Assembly: GCF_003287875.1 (NCBI RefSeq) | Contig: NZ_QMKK01000054.1 | Location: forward strand, 186,001-250,000 | From: Martinezella tropici | GTDB taxonomy: Bacteria; Pseudomonadota; Alphaproteobacteria; Rhizobiales; Rhizobiaceae | DNA length: 64,000 bases | Reading direction: 5' to 3' | Shown: in pieces, positions 25,540 to 34,911 of the stretch | Layout: each line of letters starts with the position of its first letter | Numbering within the stretch: the first letter of the stretch is position 1 | Translations under genes and position numbers: made by a program | Notes under the pieces: model-generated | Told to the model about the DNA's origin: nothing | Databases searched by the model: none | What the model saw: the letters and a program-made list of their open reading frames with translations, nothing else

Positions 25540-25867
25540 CGCAGATCGACAACGGCGCGGTTCCCAGCAACCACGCCGTTGCTGCCTTGCCCTGGAAGCC
25601 GGAACATCTCCCGGCCCCGGACGAAGATGGTGTCGATATCTGTTCGGATCATATCTGAGGGGCCAAAGGCACAGTCGCTATGGCTATGTGCGGTAGAATT
25701 CGATCATTGCGCGTTCATCGCTGCTCATGAGGTGAACAAGGTTTGCCTTGCGCGATGAAGTTCTCTTTCTGCGGGTATTTTGATACTTTTAATAGTAATC
25801 TATATCGCCTTTATTAGCATTTGCATCCTAGGATAGTTGCCCAGTAAAGCAACTAGATAGTCATTCG
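25540..25867. other. Intergenic region, AT-rich in its second half
   Basis: No gene supported. From about 25770 the base composition shifts to AT (TTTTGATACTTTTAATAG), consistent with a promoter for the broken acyltransferase gene that follows. Confidence 0.35.
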
Positions 25868-26891
25868 ATGTCCGAGTATGGAAAGCCGCCGTATATCCCG
25901 GCCCTTGACGGTTGGCGCGGACTGGCCGTCTTGCTGGTGTTGGCGGGGCATTTCGGCGGTGATCACTACCTTCCAAATCTTGGATCGTCGGGCGTCGACC
26001 TGTTTTTTGTTCTTCCGGACGCCTTATGGCCGATATCCTCTTTGTAAGGAAAATGCCTCTCCGGGTTTTCTTCTTTCGGCGGTTCAGCCGTGTTTATCCC
26101 GTTCTGTTGTTATTTGTTTGCATAAATGCAGCCATTTTCTGGTCGACTCCGCTGACACCCGGCGTCGTGGGAGTGCTCTCTGCACTTTCTTTCACGTTGA
26201 ATTACCTCATAATCGACAGCGGTAGCTTCATCCCGGTATTTGACCACATCTGGTCATTGTGTGTGGAGAGCACGGCTATGTCTTGCTTGGCCTGCTGGCC
26301 TGCTTGTTTCGTGGTGCCAATCACCGGTTCATTGGACTTTTGATATTAGGCCTCGGCTTTGCCGCGATCGGCGACGGCATCTTACAATATGATGGCTACG
26401 GACAGAATCCATTCACAGTCTTTTGGCCGAGCCATGTGGCGGTCGCGCCGATATTGATTTCCGCCGCATTATTCCTGCTGCTTGGGCAGTATCGCTATCG
26501 GCCGGCCATGGAGTGGTTGGTGCCCTTGGCATTTTTCTGCGGCCTGGCGGCGCGCCTTTTCGCTGATGCCGCCTGGTTGTTCTTCGGTGCAAAAATCATG
26601 CTGTTGGCGCTCGCCGTCTGCATGATCGAGAGAGCTGCGCGCTTCTCCGCAATATTGTTTGAAGGGGTTATCTTCCGGCAGGTCGGCCGGATGTCATTTT
26701 CGATCTACTTATGGCAGCAGCCATTCTACATCCTCGCCCGGCAAGGTTTGCTATCCCAAGTTCTCGCGCTGGTTCTGGCAATGTGTTTCGGGTTGCTGAG
26801 CTATTACCTGATCGAGCACCCAAGCCGCACGCGATTGAATGCGTGGTTTGAAAAAAGCAAACAGCAAGGCGCTGCTTTGAAAATCGGCTGA
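25868..26891 (+). pseudogene. Acyltransferase family 3 membrane protein with two frameshifts
   Basis: The three reading frames together encode one acyltransferase-3 protein (about 340 residues, multiple membrane helices). Frame one starts YIPALDGWRGLAVLLVLAGH and runs to DLFFVL; a missing base near 26012-26014 moves the rest (SGRLMADILFVRK, FFRRFSRVYPVLLLF) to frame two. A second missing base near 26268 moves HGYVLLGLLACLF to frame three, which continues to the normal C-terminus SYYLIEHPSRTRLNAW. Such proteins O-acylate surface sugars. It is either a recent pseudogene or a run of sequencing errors. Confidence 0.85.
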
Positions 26892-26893
26892 AA

Positions 26894-26921
26894 CGGGCGC
26901 GACCAATTTTGGTCGCGCCCG
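26894..26921. terminator. Bidirectional terminator between acyltransferase remnant and katG
   Basis: CGGGCGCGACC and GGTCGCGCCCG form a perfect 11-bp stem with the loop AATTTT, followed by GATGCTTTTA on the plus strand. It sits between the converging ends and can serve both. Confidence 0.8.
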
Positions 26922-26933
26922 ATGCTTTTAACT

Positions 26934-29132
26934 TCAAGCGATGTCGAAGCGGTCGGCGTTCATCACCTTTGTCCAGGCGGCAACGAAGTCCTGCACGAAC
27001 TTCTTCTCGGCATCGGCCTGGCCATAGACCTCGGCGAGCGCGCGCAGCTGCGAGTTGGAGCCGAAAACGAGATCGACGCGCGTCGCGGTCCACTTCACGT
27101 CGCCGGTTGCGCGATCGCGGCCTTCGAAGACGTCCTTGGCGTCGGAAACCGCCTTCCATTCCGTGCCCATGTCGAGCAGGTTCACGAAAAAGTCGTTGGT
27201 CAGCGTTTCCGGACGCTTGGTGAAGACGCCGTGCTGGCTCTGGCCGACATTGGCGTTCAGCACGCGCAGGCCACCGACGAGAACCGTCATTTCCGGAGCC
27301 GTGAGCGTCAGCAGCTGTGCCTTGTCGATCAGCAGTTCTTCGGAAGAGACGGTGTAGGCCCGCCGCTGGTAGTTGCGGAAGCCATCAACGATCGGTTCGA
27401 GAACGGCAAAGGCGTCGACATCGGTCTGTTCCTGCGATGCATCGGTACGACCCGGAGCGAAGGGAACAGCCACATCGTGGCCGGCCTTCTTCGCAGCCTG
27501 CTCGATGGCAACCGAACCGCCGAGAACGATAAGATCGGCGAGAGATACCTTCTTGCTGCCGGTCTGGGCATCGTTGAACTTCTTCTGGATGCCTTCGAGC
27601 GTCTGCAGCACGGAAGCGAGCTGGGCCGGCTGGTTGGCTTCCCAGTCCTTCTGCGGAGCGAGACGAATGCGGGCGCCGTTGGCACCGCCGCGCTTGTCGG
27701 AGCCGCGGAAGGTGGAAGCGGAAGCCCAGGCAGTCGAAACCAGCTGCGGGATGGTCAGGCCCGACGCAGCAATCTCGCCCTTGAGGGTGGCGACATCGTT
27801 GGCGTCGATCGCTGCATAATCGGCCGAGGGAACCGGATCCTGCCAGATCAGCTCTTCGCTCGGCACTTCCGGGCCGAGATAACGGGCGCGCGGCCCCATG
27901 TCACGATGGGTCAGCTTGAACCATGCGCGGGCGAAGGCATCGGCGAACTCATCCGGATTTTCGAAGAAACGGCGAGAAATCTTCTCATAGGCTGGATCGA
28001 AACGCAGGGCGAGGTCGGTCGTCAGCATGGACGGCGCGTGACGCTTAGACTTGTCGTGTGCATCCGGGATCGAGCCGGCACCGGCGCCGTGCTTCGGCAC
28101 CCATTGATGCGCGCCGGCCGGGCTCTTCGTCAGTTCCCATTCATAGCCGAACAGGTTCCAGAAGAAGTTGTTGCTCCACTTCGTCGGCGTCGAGGTCCAG
28201 GTGACTTCGAGACCGCTGCCGATCGTGTCGCCGCCCTTGCCAGTGCCGAAGCTGTTCTTCCAGCCGAGGCCCTGTTCCTCGATACCGGCCGCTTCCGGCT
28301 CAGGACCGACGTGGGCGGCATCGCCTGCGCCATGGGTCTTGCCGAAGGTATGACCGCCGGCGATGAGGGCGACGGTTTCTTCGTCGTTCATGGCCATACG
28401 GGCGAAGGTTTCGCGGATGTCGCGTGCGGCTGCAAGCGGATCGGGATTGCCGTTCGGTCCCTCAGGATTGACGTAGATCAGACCCATCTGCACCGCTGCG
28501 AGCGGGTTTTCCAGATCGCGATCGCCGCTGTAGCGCTTGTCGCCGAGCCAGGTGTCTTCCGCGCCCCAGTAGATGTCTTCTTCCGGTTCCCAGACGTCTT
28601 CACGACCGCCGCCGAAGCCGAAGGTCTTGAAGCCCATGGATTCCAGCGCGACATTGCCGGTGAGGATCATGAGATCGGCCCAGGAGATGCTGTTGCCGTA
28701 TTTCTGCTTGATCGGCCAGAGCAGGCGGCGAGCCTTGTCGAGGTTGACGTTATCCGGCCAGCTGTTGAGCGGCGCAAAACGCTGCGTGCCCGAGGAGGCG
28801 CCGCCGCGGCCATCGCCGGTGCGGTAGGTGCCGGCGCTGTGCCAGGCCATGCGGATGAAGAGCGGGCCGTAATGACCGAAGTCGGCCGGCCACCAATCCT
28901 GCGAATCCGTCATCAAGGCGGTGAGGTCCTTCTTCAGGGCCTCCAGATCGAGCTTCTTGAACTCTTCGGCATAGTTGAATGCCGTGCCCATCGGGCTGGA
29001 CAGCGCGGAGTTCTGGTGAAGAATCTTGAGGTTCAGCTGGTTCGGCCACCAGTCACGGTTCGAACGGGCCGAAACGCTTGTGTTTCCATGCGGAAACGGA
29101 CACTTGCCGGCAGTTTCGACTTTGGTATCCAT
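26934..29132 (-). CDS. katG: Catalase-peroxidase KatG
   Basis: A 732-residue bifunctional haem catalase-peroxidase. The start at 29132 (MDTKVETAGKCPFPHG) follows GGGAGACAATT; an earlier in-frame start lacks family similarity. The distal haem site is RMAWHSAGTYR, including the Trp of the Met-Tyr-Trp adduct; the Tyr is in LIYVNPEGPNG; the proximal His is in GGHTFGKTHGAG. A second, degenerate peroxidase half ends the protein. It diverges from oxyR, its expected peroxide-sensing activator. Confidence 0.97.
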   Translation of the reverse strand: MDTKVETAGKCPFPHGNTSVSARSNRDWWPNQLNLKILHQNSALSSPMGTAFNYAEEFKKLDLEALKKDLTALMTDSQDWWPADFGHYGPLFIRMAWHSAGTYRTGDGRGGASSGTQRFAPLNSWPDNVNLDKARRLLWPIKQKYGNSISWADLMILTGNVALESMGFKTFGFGGGREDVWEPEEDIYWGAEDTWLGDKRYSGDRDLENPLAAVQMGLIYVNPEGPNGNPDPLAAARDIRETFARMAMNDEETVALIAGGHTFGKTHGAGDAAHVGPEPEAAGIEEQGLGWKNSFGTGKGGDTIGSGLEVTWTSTPTKWSNNFFWNLFGYEWELTKSPAGAHQWVPKHGAGAGSIPDAHDKSKRHAPSMLTTDLALRFDPAYEKISRRFFENPDEFADAFARAWFKLTHRDMGPRARYLGPEVPSEELIWQDPVPSADYAAIDANDVATLKGEIAASGLTIPQLVSTAWASASTFRGSDKRGGANGARIRLAPQKDWEANQPAQLASVLQTLEGIQKKFNDAQTGSKKVSLADLIVLGGSVAIEQAAKKAGHDVAVPFAPGRTDASQEQTDVDAFAVLEPIVDGFRNYQRRAYTVSSEELLIDKAQLLTLTAPEMTVLVGGLRVLNANVGQSQHGVFTKRPETLTNDFFVNLLDMGTEWKAVSDAKDVFEGRDRATGDVKWTATRVDLVFGSNSQLRALAEVYGQADAEKKFVQDFVAAWTKVMNADRFDIA

Positions 29133-29474
29133 AATTGTCTCCCTTACGATGATTTGGGCTGTGACGACCGGAGGATGGATTTGCGACCCTCTCGGTAAGT
29201 CATTTGGTTTTATGACAAGCGTGACGACGGCATGTCCGACGCGTGAAAATCTCTCGTTGTACTGACCTCGCATAGAGCGGATTCGCGGAAAACCGACAAG
29301 GCCAATGCCCCCGCTTTCCCGATAGTCCGCGCATCGATGAATTGAACGCAGTCAATGCTCCCAATGTGAGCTTCGTGTGACAGGCGGCCGCATCTCATCT
29401 TTGCCGCGGGACTATAACCAAGGCTATCCATTAATTTAAGTTGGATTTCCTGATTGGCGCGATAAGATGAACTT
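29133..29474. promoter_or_regulatory. katG-oxyR intergenic promoter region
   Basis: 342 bases between divergent genes, with no gene of their own. An inverted repeat ATAAG-N5-CTTAT lies at 29462-29476 and overlaps the oxyR start codon. A looser ATAA/CTAT element (ATAACCAAGGCTAT) lies near 29415-29428. Both resemble LysR-type (T-N11-A, ATAG-N7-CTAT) contacts and are candidate OxyR sites. Confidence 0.45.
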
Positions 29475-30485
29475 ATGACAAATTTGACCCTCAAGCAGCT
29501 CCGGTATTTCGAAGCTCTGGCCAGGCACGGCCATTTCGGACGCGCTGCCGACGTATGCGCCATCTCGCAGCCCGCCCTATCGATGCAGATCAAGGAATTG
29601 GAGGAGCAGCTCGGCACGAATCTTTTCGAGAGAGGTGCGCGCCAGGTACGGCTGACCAATTTTGGAGAGGCTTTCGCAAGCCGCGTGCGCAATATCCTGC
29701 GATCGGTCGACGAGCTGGGAGACCTTGCGCGCGCATCGCACAACCAGCCTGTCGGCCGGTTGCGAATCGGCATCATTCCGACGGTCGCGCCCTACCTGCT
29801 GCCGAGCATCATCGGCAATCTCACCCGTATCTATGAGGGGCTCGATATCCATGTGCGCGAGACCTTGACGTCGAAACTGGTGGAGGAACTGGAGGAAGGT
29901 CGGCTCGACACCGCCATTGTCGCCGTGCCGGTATCCGAGCCGTCGCTGACGGAAATCCCCCTATTTGCCGAAAATTTCGTGCTCGTGCGGCCGAGCGAGG
30001 ATGAGGGCAAGCCGGTGCCCAACCGGGAGGCGCTTCGCGAAATGCGGCTATTATTGCTGGAGGAGGGGCATTGCTTCCGTGATCAGGCGCTGTCGTTCTG
30101 CAATATACAGTCGGCCGTTCCTCGGGAGCTGATGGATGGCAGCTCGCTATCGACGCTGGTGCAGATGGTCAGCGCCGGCATCGGCATCACCCTGATACCC
30201 GAGATGGCCGTGGCGGTGGAAACGCGTTCGGCTTCGGTTTCGACCGTGCGCTTCCAGAGCCCGCAGCCGTCGCGAACGATCGGGATGATCTGGCGCAAGA
30301 CGAGCCCCTTGGCGAGGCAGCTCATGCAGATTTCCGAGGTGGTCCGGGAAGCTGCCGACGCAATGCGCGAGCAGCACGATTCGATTTGGCGCGCGCAGGA
30401 TCTGGAGTTCGATGGCCGATTGCAACCGTCGGCTGCTCGCCACCCCAGCCTTGATACCGCCGATGACCGGGCTTCGCACCAGTAG
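29475..30485 (+). CDS. oxyR: Hydrogen peroxide-inducible regulator OxyR
   Basis: A 336-residue LysR-type regulator. The N-terminal helix-turn-helix is FGRAADVCAISQPALSMQIK. The redox cysteines are present as Cys200 (EEGHCFRDQ) and Cys209 (ALSFC), with the same nine-residue spacing as Cys199/Cys208 of the E. coli protein, so disulfide switching by H2O2 is expected. The C-terminal tail is about 25 residues longer than usual. It is divergent from katG, the usual OxyR target in rhizobia. Confidence 0.95.
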   Translation: MTNLTLKQLRYFEALARHGHFGRAADVCAISQPALSMQIKELEEQLGTNLFERGARQVRLTNFGEAFASRVRNILRSVDELGDLARASHNQPVGRLRIGIIPTVAPYLLPSIIGNLTRIYEGLDIHVRETLTSKLVEELEEGRLDTAIVAVPVSEPSLTEIPLFAENFVLVRPSEDEGKPVPNREALREMRLLLLEEGHCFRDQALSFCNIQSAVPRELMDGSSLSTLVQMVSAGIGITLIPEMAVAVETRSASVSTVRFQSPQPSRTIGMIWRKTSPLARQLMQISEVVREAADAMREQHDSIWRAQDLEFDGRLQPSAARHPSLDTADDRASHQ

Positions 30486-30540
30486 GTTCAGCATTTCGCA
30501 TTAACGCTGCAGGAAACTTTTCCACAGAAGGCGTTATTTC

Positions 30541-30567
30541 AAACGATTGAAAATATTTTAATCGTTT
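30541..30567. repeat. 27-bp AT-rich palindrome
   Basis: AAACGATT and AATCGTTT enclose G plus the palindrome AAAATATTTT. It lies 56 bases after oxyR and about 75 bases before the small gene at 30642. It could be an operator or terminator; no T-run follows directly. Confidence 0.6.
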
Positions 30568-30641
30568 AAATAGTTTAATGCCTTGATTTACAAAGAAACT
30601 CCTCCATGTCATGCCAGTGACGCATGACAATGGAGGTCGTG

Positions 30642-30818
30642 ATGCAAGAGCTTGAAAGCGTAAGAAATGAAATTCCTACGTATGTCATTGATCGCCTCGA
30701 AAACGAATGGCGGGTGATGCAGACTCAGAATGTCCAGCTGGAAACGGGGCTGCAGACTGAAACGCCTGCAAATACAGGGCCTACAACGGGCGATAGTCTC
30801 GGATCCATCGATAAGTAG
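30642..30818 (+). CDS. Small hypothetical protein, 58 residues
   Basis: A short frame with GGAGG eight bases before the ATG. The protein is acidic and hydrophilic; it starts MQELESVRNEIPTYVIDRLE, carries one WRVMQTQN segment and has a Thr/Gly-rich, probably disordered tail. There are no membrane segments or cysteines. I do not recognise a family. The AT-rich palindrome upstream may control it. Confidence 0.5.
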   Translation: MQELESVRNEIPTYVIDRLENEWRVMQTQNVQLETGLQTETPANTGPTTGDSLGSIDK

Positions 30819-30914
30819 TATTTATGAAGGCAGGAATCGCACGCGCTCGCAGGTCTCGCCGCGCTATTGAAGGCATCGCATTCCGCCTTTTTCCATGACA
30901 TCCAGAAAACGGAT

Positions 30915-30939
30915 CAGCCCCGGCTTGTTGCCAGGGCTG
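30915..30939 (-). terminator. Terminator hairpin for the amidohydrolase operon
   Basis: CAGCCCCGGC and GCCAGGGCTG pair with one G-T and a TTGTT loop. Read on the minus strand it is followed by ATCCGTTTTC, 50 bases past the amidohydrolase stop. Confidence 0.6.
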
Positions 30940-30990
30940 TCGTTTATTGCGGCGCCATTGGCGCCGGATGCGATCGAGATAAGAATCGGT

Positions 30991-32172
30991 TCAGGCGTCG
31001 AGATAACGTTCCGCCAGCCGTGCCCACATGGCAGCCCCCACGGTGAGGTTCTCATCGGCGAAATCATATTTGGCGCTGTGGAGGATGGCTGACTTCAAGC
31101 CATTGCCAAGGCGCAGGAAGCTGCCGGGCTTATGCTCGAGATAATGCGAGAAATCCTCGCTGCCGGGGATCAGGCCGCAGGTGGTGACCTTGTCGGCACC
31201 GACGAGTTCTTCGGCCACCATGCGCGCAAATTCCGTTTCCTTCTCCGAGTTGACGACGACCGGGTGACCGTGGACGTAGTCGATCTCGGCGCTAGCGCCA
31301 TAGCCGTCTGCGATGGAGGCCGTCAGTTTGCGGATGCGGGCCTCGAGCAGCTCGCGCACTTTCGGATCGAAGGAGCGGACCGTGAGTAGCATCTTCGCGC
31401 TCTCCGGAATGACGTTCGACGCCTCGCCGGCGTGGATGGCGCCGACGGTCACAACCGCCGTCTGCGTCGGGTCGACGCTGCGGGCAACGATCGTCTGCAG
31501 ACTGACGACGAGATTGCAGGCGACGACGACGGGGTCGACGGTCAGATGCGGGCGCGAAGCATGGCCGCCCTTGCCTATGATGGTAATCTCGACCGTATCG
31601 GCCGCCGCCATCAGCGGGCCGGAGCGCAACAGCCAGGTGCCTTCCGCAGCACCCGGATGATTGTGCAGCCCGAAAATGACGTCGAAGGGAAAGCGTTCGA
31701 ACAGCCCATCCTTGATCATCGCCGGAGCGCCGCTGACCGCTCCCGCCTCTTCGGCCGGCTGGAAGATCAGGTTCACCGTACCATTGAAGCGGCGGGTGCG
31801 GGCGAGATATTCGGCAGCTCCGAGCAATATGGTGGTGTGGCCGTCGTGGCCGCAGGCATGCATCTTGCCTGACACCTTGCTGGCATAGGGCTTGCCCGTC
31901 TGTTCCGTGATCGGTAGCGCGTCCATGTCGGCGCGGATTGCGATGCTCTTCTTGCCCGCACCGACCGTCATGCGCGCAACGACACCATGGCCGCCGACAT
32001 TGCGAGTGACCTCGTAGCCCCAGGCCTCCAGCTTTTCGGCGACGAAACGTGCGGTTTCCGCCTCTTCGAAGGAGAGTTCGGGATTGGCGTGGAGATGCCG
32101 CCGGATGCCGGTCAGTTCGGCCTTCATCGGTTCGAAATCGGAAAGGCGGGCGAAATCGTTGTCGGGGGTCAT
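30991..32172 (-). CDS. M20-family amidohydrolase (hippurate hydrolase-like)
   Basis: A 393-residue M20D metallopeptidase/amidohydrolase. Metal ligands are in GKMHACGHDGHTT and FQPAEEAGA; the dimer domain holds KGGHASRPHLTVDP; the last ligand is in PGSEDFSHYL. The family cleaves N-acyl amino acids such as hippurate, N-acetyl amino acids or indole-acetyl conjugates. The start at 32172 has GGGAA upstream; 32184 and a TTG at 32211 are alternatives. It is the last gene of an ABC transporter operon, which suggests the imported solute is an N-acyl amino acid. Confidence 0.9.
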   Translation of the reverse strand: MTPDNDFARLSDFEPMKAELTGIRRHLHANPELSFEEAETARFVAEKLEAWGYEVTRNVGGHGVVARMTVGAGKKSIAIRADMDALPITEQTGKPYASKVSGKMHACGHDGHTTILLGAAEYLARTRRFNGTVNLIFQPAEEAGAVSGAPAMIKDGLFERFPFDVIFGLHNHPGAAEGTWLLRSGPLMAAADTVEITIIGKGGHASRPHLTVDPVVVACNLVVSLQTIVARSVDPTQTAVVTVGAIHAGEASNVIPESAKMLLTVRSFDPKVRELLEARIRKLTASIADGYGASAEIDYVHGHPVVVNSEKETEFARMVAEELVGADKVTTCGLIPGSEDFSHYLEHKPGSFLRLGNGLKSAILHSAKYDFADENLTVGAAMWARLAERYLDA

Positions 32173-32245
32173 GGCTATTCCCATTGGTTCGCTTGTGCCG
32201 CTTTTCGCCAAAAGCGTGCGGGCTTCACTGATGATATGTGTCGCG

Positions 32246-33037
32246 CTAGATGAAGCGCGACAGGAAGCTTCTTGTGCGCGGATGCTGCGGATTGCCGATC
32301 ACATCCTCCGGCCTACCCTGTTCGACGATCTTGCCACCGTCCATGAAGACGACACGGTCGGCAGCCTCGCGGGCAAAGCCGATCTCGTGGGTGACGACGA
32401 TCATCGTCAGGCCTTGGCTAGCAAGATCGCGCATGGTCGACAGGACCTCGCCGACGAGCTCCGGATCGAGCGCCGAGGTCGGTTCGTCGAAGAGCATCAG
32501 CTTCGGCTTGATCGCCAGCGCTCTCGCAATCGCCACGCGCTGCTGCTGGCCGCCGGAGAGTTGCCGAGGGTAGTTGTGAGCCTTGGCCGACAAGCCAACG
32601 CGGTCAAGCAGCGCCAGCGCATTTTCCGTCGCCTGCTTTCGGCTCTCGCCGTGGATGCCGATCGGCGCTTCGATCACATTCTGCAGCGCCGTCATATGCG
32701 GGTAAAGATTGAACTGCTGGAACACCATGCCGATCTTGCGCCGCTGCAGCGCGATCGCATGGTTGGACAGTTTGAGCAGCCTGCCCTTGTTCAACCGATA
32801 TCCGATCTGTTCGCCGTCGACTTCGATCGAACCGCGATTGATCGCTTCCAGATGGTTGATGCAGCGCAGAAAGGTCGACTTGCCGGAGCCGGAAGGGCCG
32901 AGGATGACGACCACTTCGCCCGGCATCACATCGAGGTCGATGCCTTTCAGGACTTCGAGATTTTCGAAGGACTTGTGGACGTTGCGCGCCTGCACCAGCG
33001 GCGGCAGGTCGGCAACGGTACTGATTGGGGCGTTCAT
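32246..33037 (-). CDS. Polar amino acid ABC transporter, ATP-binding protein
   Basis: A 263-residue ATPase of the GlnQ/HisP type. Walker A is GPSGSGKST, the signature is LSGGQQQRVAIARAL, and Walker B is LMLFDEPTSALDPE, followed by the His loop VVTHEIGFA. It overlaps the permease gene by four bases and pairs with it and the binding protein. Confidence 0.95.
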   Translation of the reverse strand: MNAPISTVADLPPLVQARNVHKSFENLEVLKGIDLDVMPGEVVVILGPSGSGKSTFLRCINHLEAINRGSIEVDGEQIGYRLNKGRLLKLSNHAIALQRRKIGMVFQQFNLYPHMTALQNVIEAPIGIHGESRKQATENALALLDRVGLSAKAHNYPRQLSGGQQQRVAIARALAIKPKLMLFDEPTSALDPELVGEVLSTMRDLASQGLTMIVVTHEIGFAREAADRVVFMDGGKIVEQGRPEDVIGNPQHPRTRSFLSRFI

Positions 33038-33978
33038 TGGCCCGCCTCCTGTGCCGGCACGAGCGCTGGCGCGCTCTCCGTTGCCGCCTTCGTCCCGCCG
33101 GTGCGGCGGTCGGCGCGGCTGTAATAGCGCTCGATGTAGCTCTGGCCGATATTCAGCACCGAGGTGATCAGCAGATACCAGATGACGGCGACGAGCAGCA
33201 TCGGGATGACTTCGAAGGTGCGGTTGTAGATCGATTGCACGGAATAGAGCAGGTCGGCCATGGCGATAACACTGACGAGCGAGGTCGCCTTGATCATGCT
33301 GATGAGCTGATTGCCCGTCGGCGGCACGATGGAGCGCATGGCCTGCGGGATGATGATGCGGCGCAGAGCCCGGCTTCTCGTCATGCCGAAGGCTTCGGCG
33401 GTCTCGAACTGGCCTCTGTCGACCGAAAGCAGGCCACCGCGGATGATTTCAGCCATATAGGCGGCTTCGTTCAGCGCCAGGCCGGCGATCGCCGCCGTCA
33501 TCGGGCTGATGACCGAATTCGTGTCCCAGCTCACGAAGGTCGGGCCGAAGGGAATGCCGATCGTTAATGTCGGAAAGAGCGTCGAAAGATTGTACCAGAA
33601 GATCAGCTGCACGAGCAGTGGCGTGCCGCGGAAGAACCAGATGAACAGCGAGGCGAGCGTGCTTGCCAGCCTATCCTTCGACATGCGGGCGATCGCCAAA
33701 AGCAGGCCAAAGACGATGCCGAGCGCCATGGCGACGACGGTCAGGCCGAGCGAGACATAAAGGCCGCTGATGACGACGGGGTCGAAGAAATACTGGGCGA
33801 CGACATGCCAGCCGAAGTTTTCATTGTGGGCGACCGACCATGCCCAATAGGCTGCGATCGCAAGCGTGACGACCCAAGCCGCCACACGACCCTTCGGGAA
33901 CGGCGTGTGGGCATTCGCCACATCCCGTTCCGCGGCATCGCCTGATGGCGATGCGATGTCTCTGGCATTCGTGCTCAT
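33034..33978 (-). CDS. Polar amino acid ABC transporter, permease
   Basis: A 314-residue inner-membrane permease of the HisM/GlnP type. After a 30-residue N-terminal tail there are about five or six membrane helices. The ATPase-contact loop EAAYMAEIIRGGLLSVDRGQFETAEAFG carries the conserved E-A-A and G motifs. It overlaps both neighbouring genes by four bases. With a single permease, it probably works as a homodimer. Confidence 0.94.
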   Translation of the reverse strand: MSTNARDIASPSGDAAERDVANAHTPFPKGRVAAWVVTLAIAAYWAWSVAHNENFGWHVVAQYFFDPVVISGLYVSLGLTVVAMALGIVFGLLLAIARMSKDRLASTLASLFIWFFRGTPLLVQLIFWYNLSTLFPTLTIGIPFGPTFVSWDTNSVISPMTAAIAGLALNEAAYMAEIIRGGLLSVDRGQFETAEAFGMTRSRALRRIIIPQAMRSIVPPTGNQLISMIKATSLVSVIAMADLLYSVQSIYNRTFEVIPMLLVAVIWYLLITSVLNIGQSYIERYYSRADRRTGGTKAATESAPALVPAQEAGQ

Positions 33979-34871
33979 TTCGGCAACGTCCCGCCAAGAT
34001 TGATACCGGGTTCCTTGATCATGTTATTCTCAAGGCCCCACTTCTTCATGATGGCGGCATAGGTGCCATTGTCCATAAGAAGTTTGATGGCGTCCTTCAG
34101 AATTGGGCCGAGCGGAGAACCCTTCGGCACGACGGCGCCCTGATAGAGATCCTCGAAGCCGTTCTTCTGGCCGACGCCGGTGAGCTCCAGCTGGCCGTTC
34201 GCCTGGGACACGAAATAGGTGAGCGGAGCCTGTGAGGAGAAGAAGGCGTCGGAGCGCTTGGAGCGGACGGCGAGGATCGAGCTCGGCTGATCGGTGAAGG
34301 ACTGGACCTCGATCGCGCCCTTACCATCTGTCTTGCACTTTTCGGCCTGAACCTGGATCACCTTTTCGGCCGATCCACCCGCCATGACGGCGATGCGCTG
34401 GCCGCAGGCGCTGTCGAGCGAGGTGATGCCCTTCGGATTGCCTTTCTGGACTGCGAAGACGACGAATTCCTGCACCCAATCGACGAAGTCGTTGGCTTCC
34501 TCGCGGCTCTTGAAATCGCCGATCGGACCGAAGGCGAATTGATAGCGGCCGGAGTTGATGCCCGCGAGAATGGCAGGCAGGCCGCTGACGCTTTCATGCT
34601 CGATCTTCACGCCGAGCACCTCGCCGATCGCATCGGTCAGATCGGCGCTGGCGCCGGTCAGCTTGGTGCCGGTGACGATTTCATAAGGAGGGAAGGAACC
34701 GTTGTTGACGGAAATCATCTTACCCGATGTGCGTATGGCTTCCGGCAGCTTGGCCTGCAGGTCCTTGTTGACCGAAAGTTTCGGCAGGCTGGCATCCTCG
34801 GCGAAGGCCGCGCTTGACATCATCAGGCTTGCCAGGGCGACGTAGGTCATTTTCTTCAGCGACATGTTCAT
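33975..34871 (-). CDS. Amino acid ABC transporter, periplasmic binding protein
   Basis: A 298-residue exported SBP of family 3. The signal peptide is MTYVALASLMMSSAAFA (after MNMSLKK). The mature part has PPYEIVTGTKLTGASADLTD and the hinge-region GITSLDSACGQRIAVMAGGS. Family 3 proteins bind polar amino acids, opines or related compounds. It overlaps the permease gene by four bases. Confidence 0.94.
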   Translation of the reverse strand: MNMSLKKMTYVALASLMMSSAAFAEDASLPKLSVNKDLQAKLPEAIRTSGKMISVNNGSFPPYEIVTGTKLTGASADLTDAIGEVLGVKIEHESVSGLPAILAGINSGRYQFAFGPIGDFKSREEANDFVDWVQEFVVFAVQKGNPKGITSLDSACGQRIAVMAGGSAEKVIQVQAEKCKTDGKGAIEVQSFTDQPSSILAVRSKRSDAFFSSQAPLTYFVSQANGQLELTGVGQKNGFEDLYQGAVVPKGSPLGPILKDAIKLLMDNGTYAAIMKKWGLENNMIKEPGINLGGTLPK

Positions 34872-34911
34872 TCCCCTTTTTGCTTTGCGTCTCTGATTCT
34901 TCAGTCGGTGG

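Noticed and set aside
24726..25658. A 310-codon plus-strand frame overlapping the BON and DUF992 genes
   Set aside because: It is very Arg-rich, lacks a ribosome site and covers two genes with clear family matches in other frames.
26922..29198. A 758-codon open frame antisense to katG
   Set aside because: It mirrors katG codons in a GC-rich gene and its product has low-complexity Arg/Ala/Gly/Glu character with no recognisable motif.
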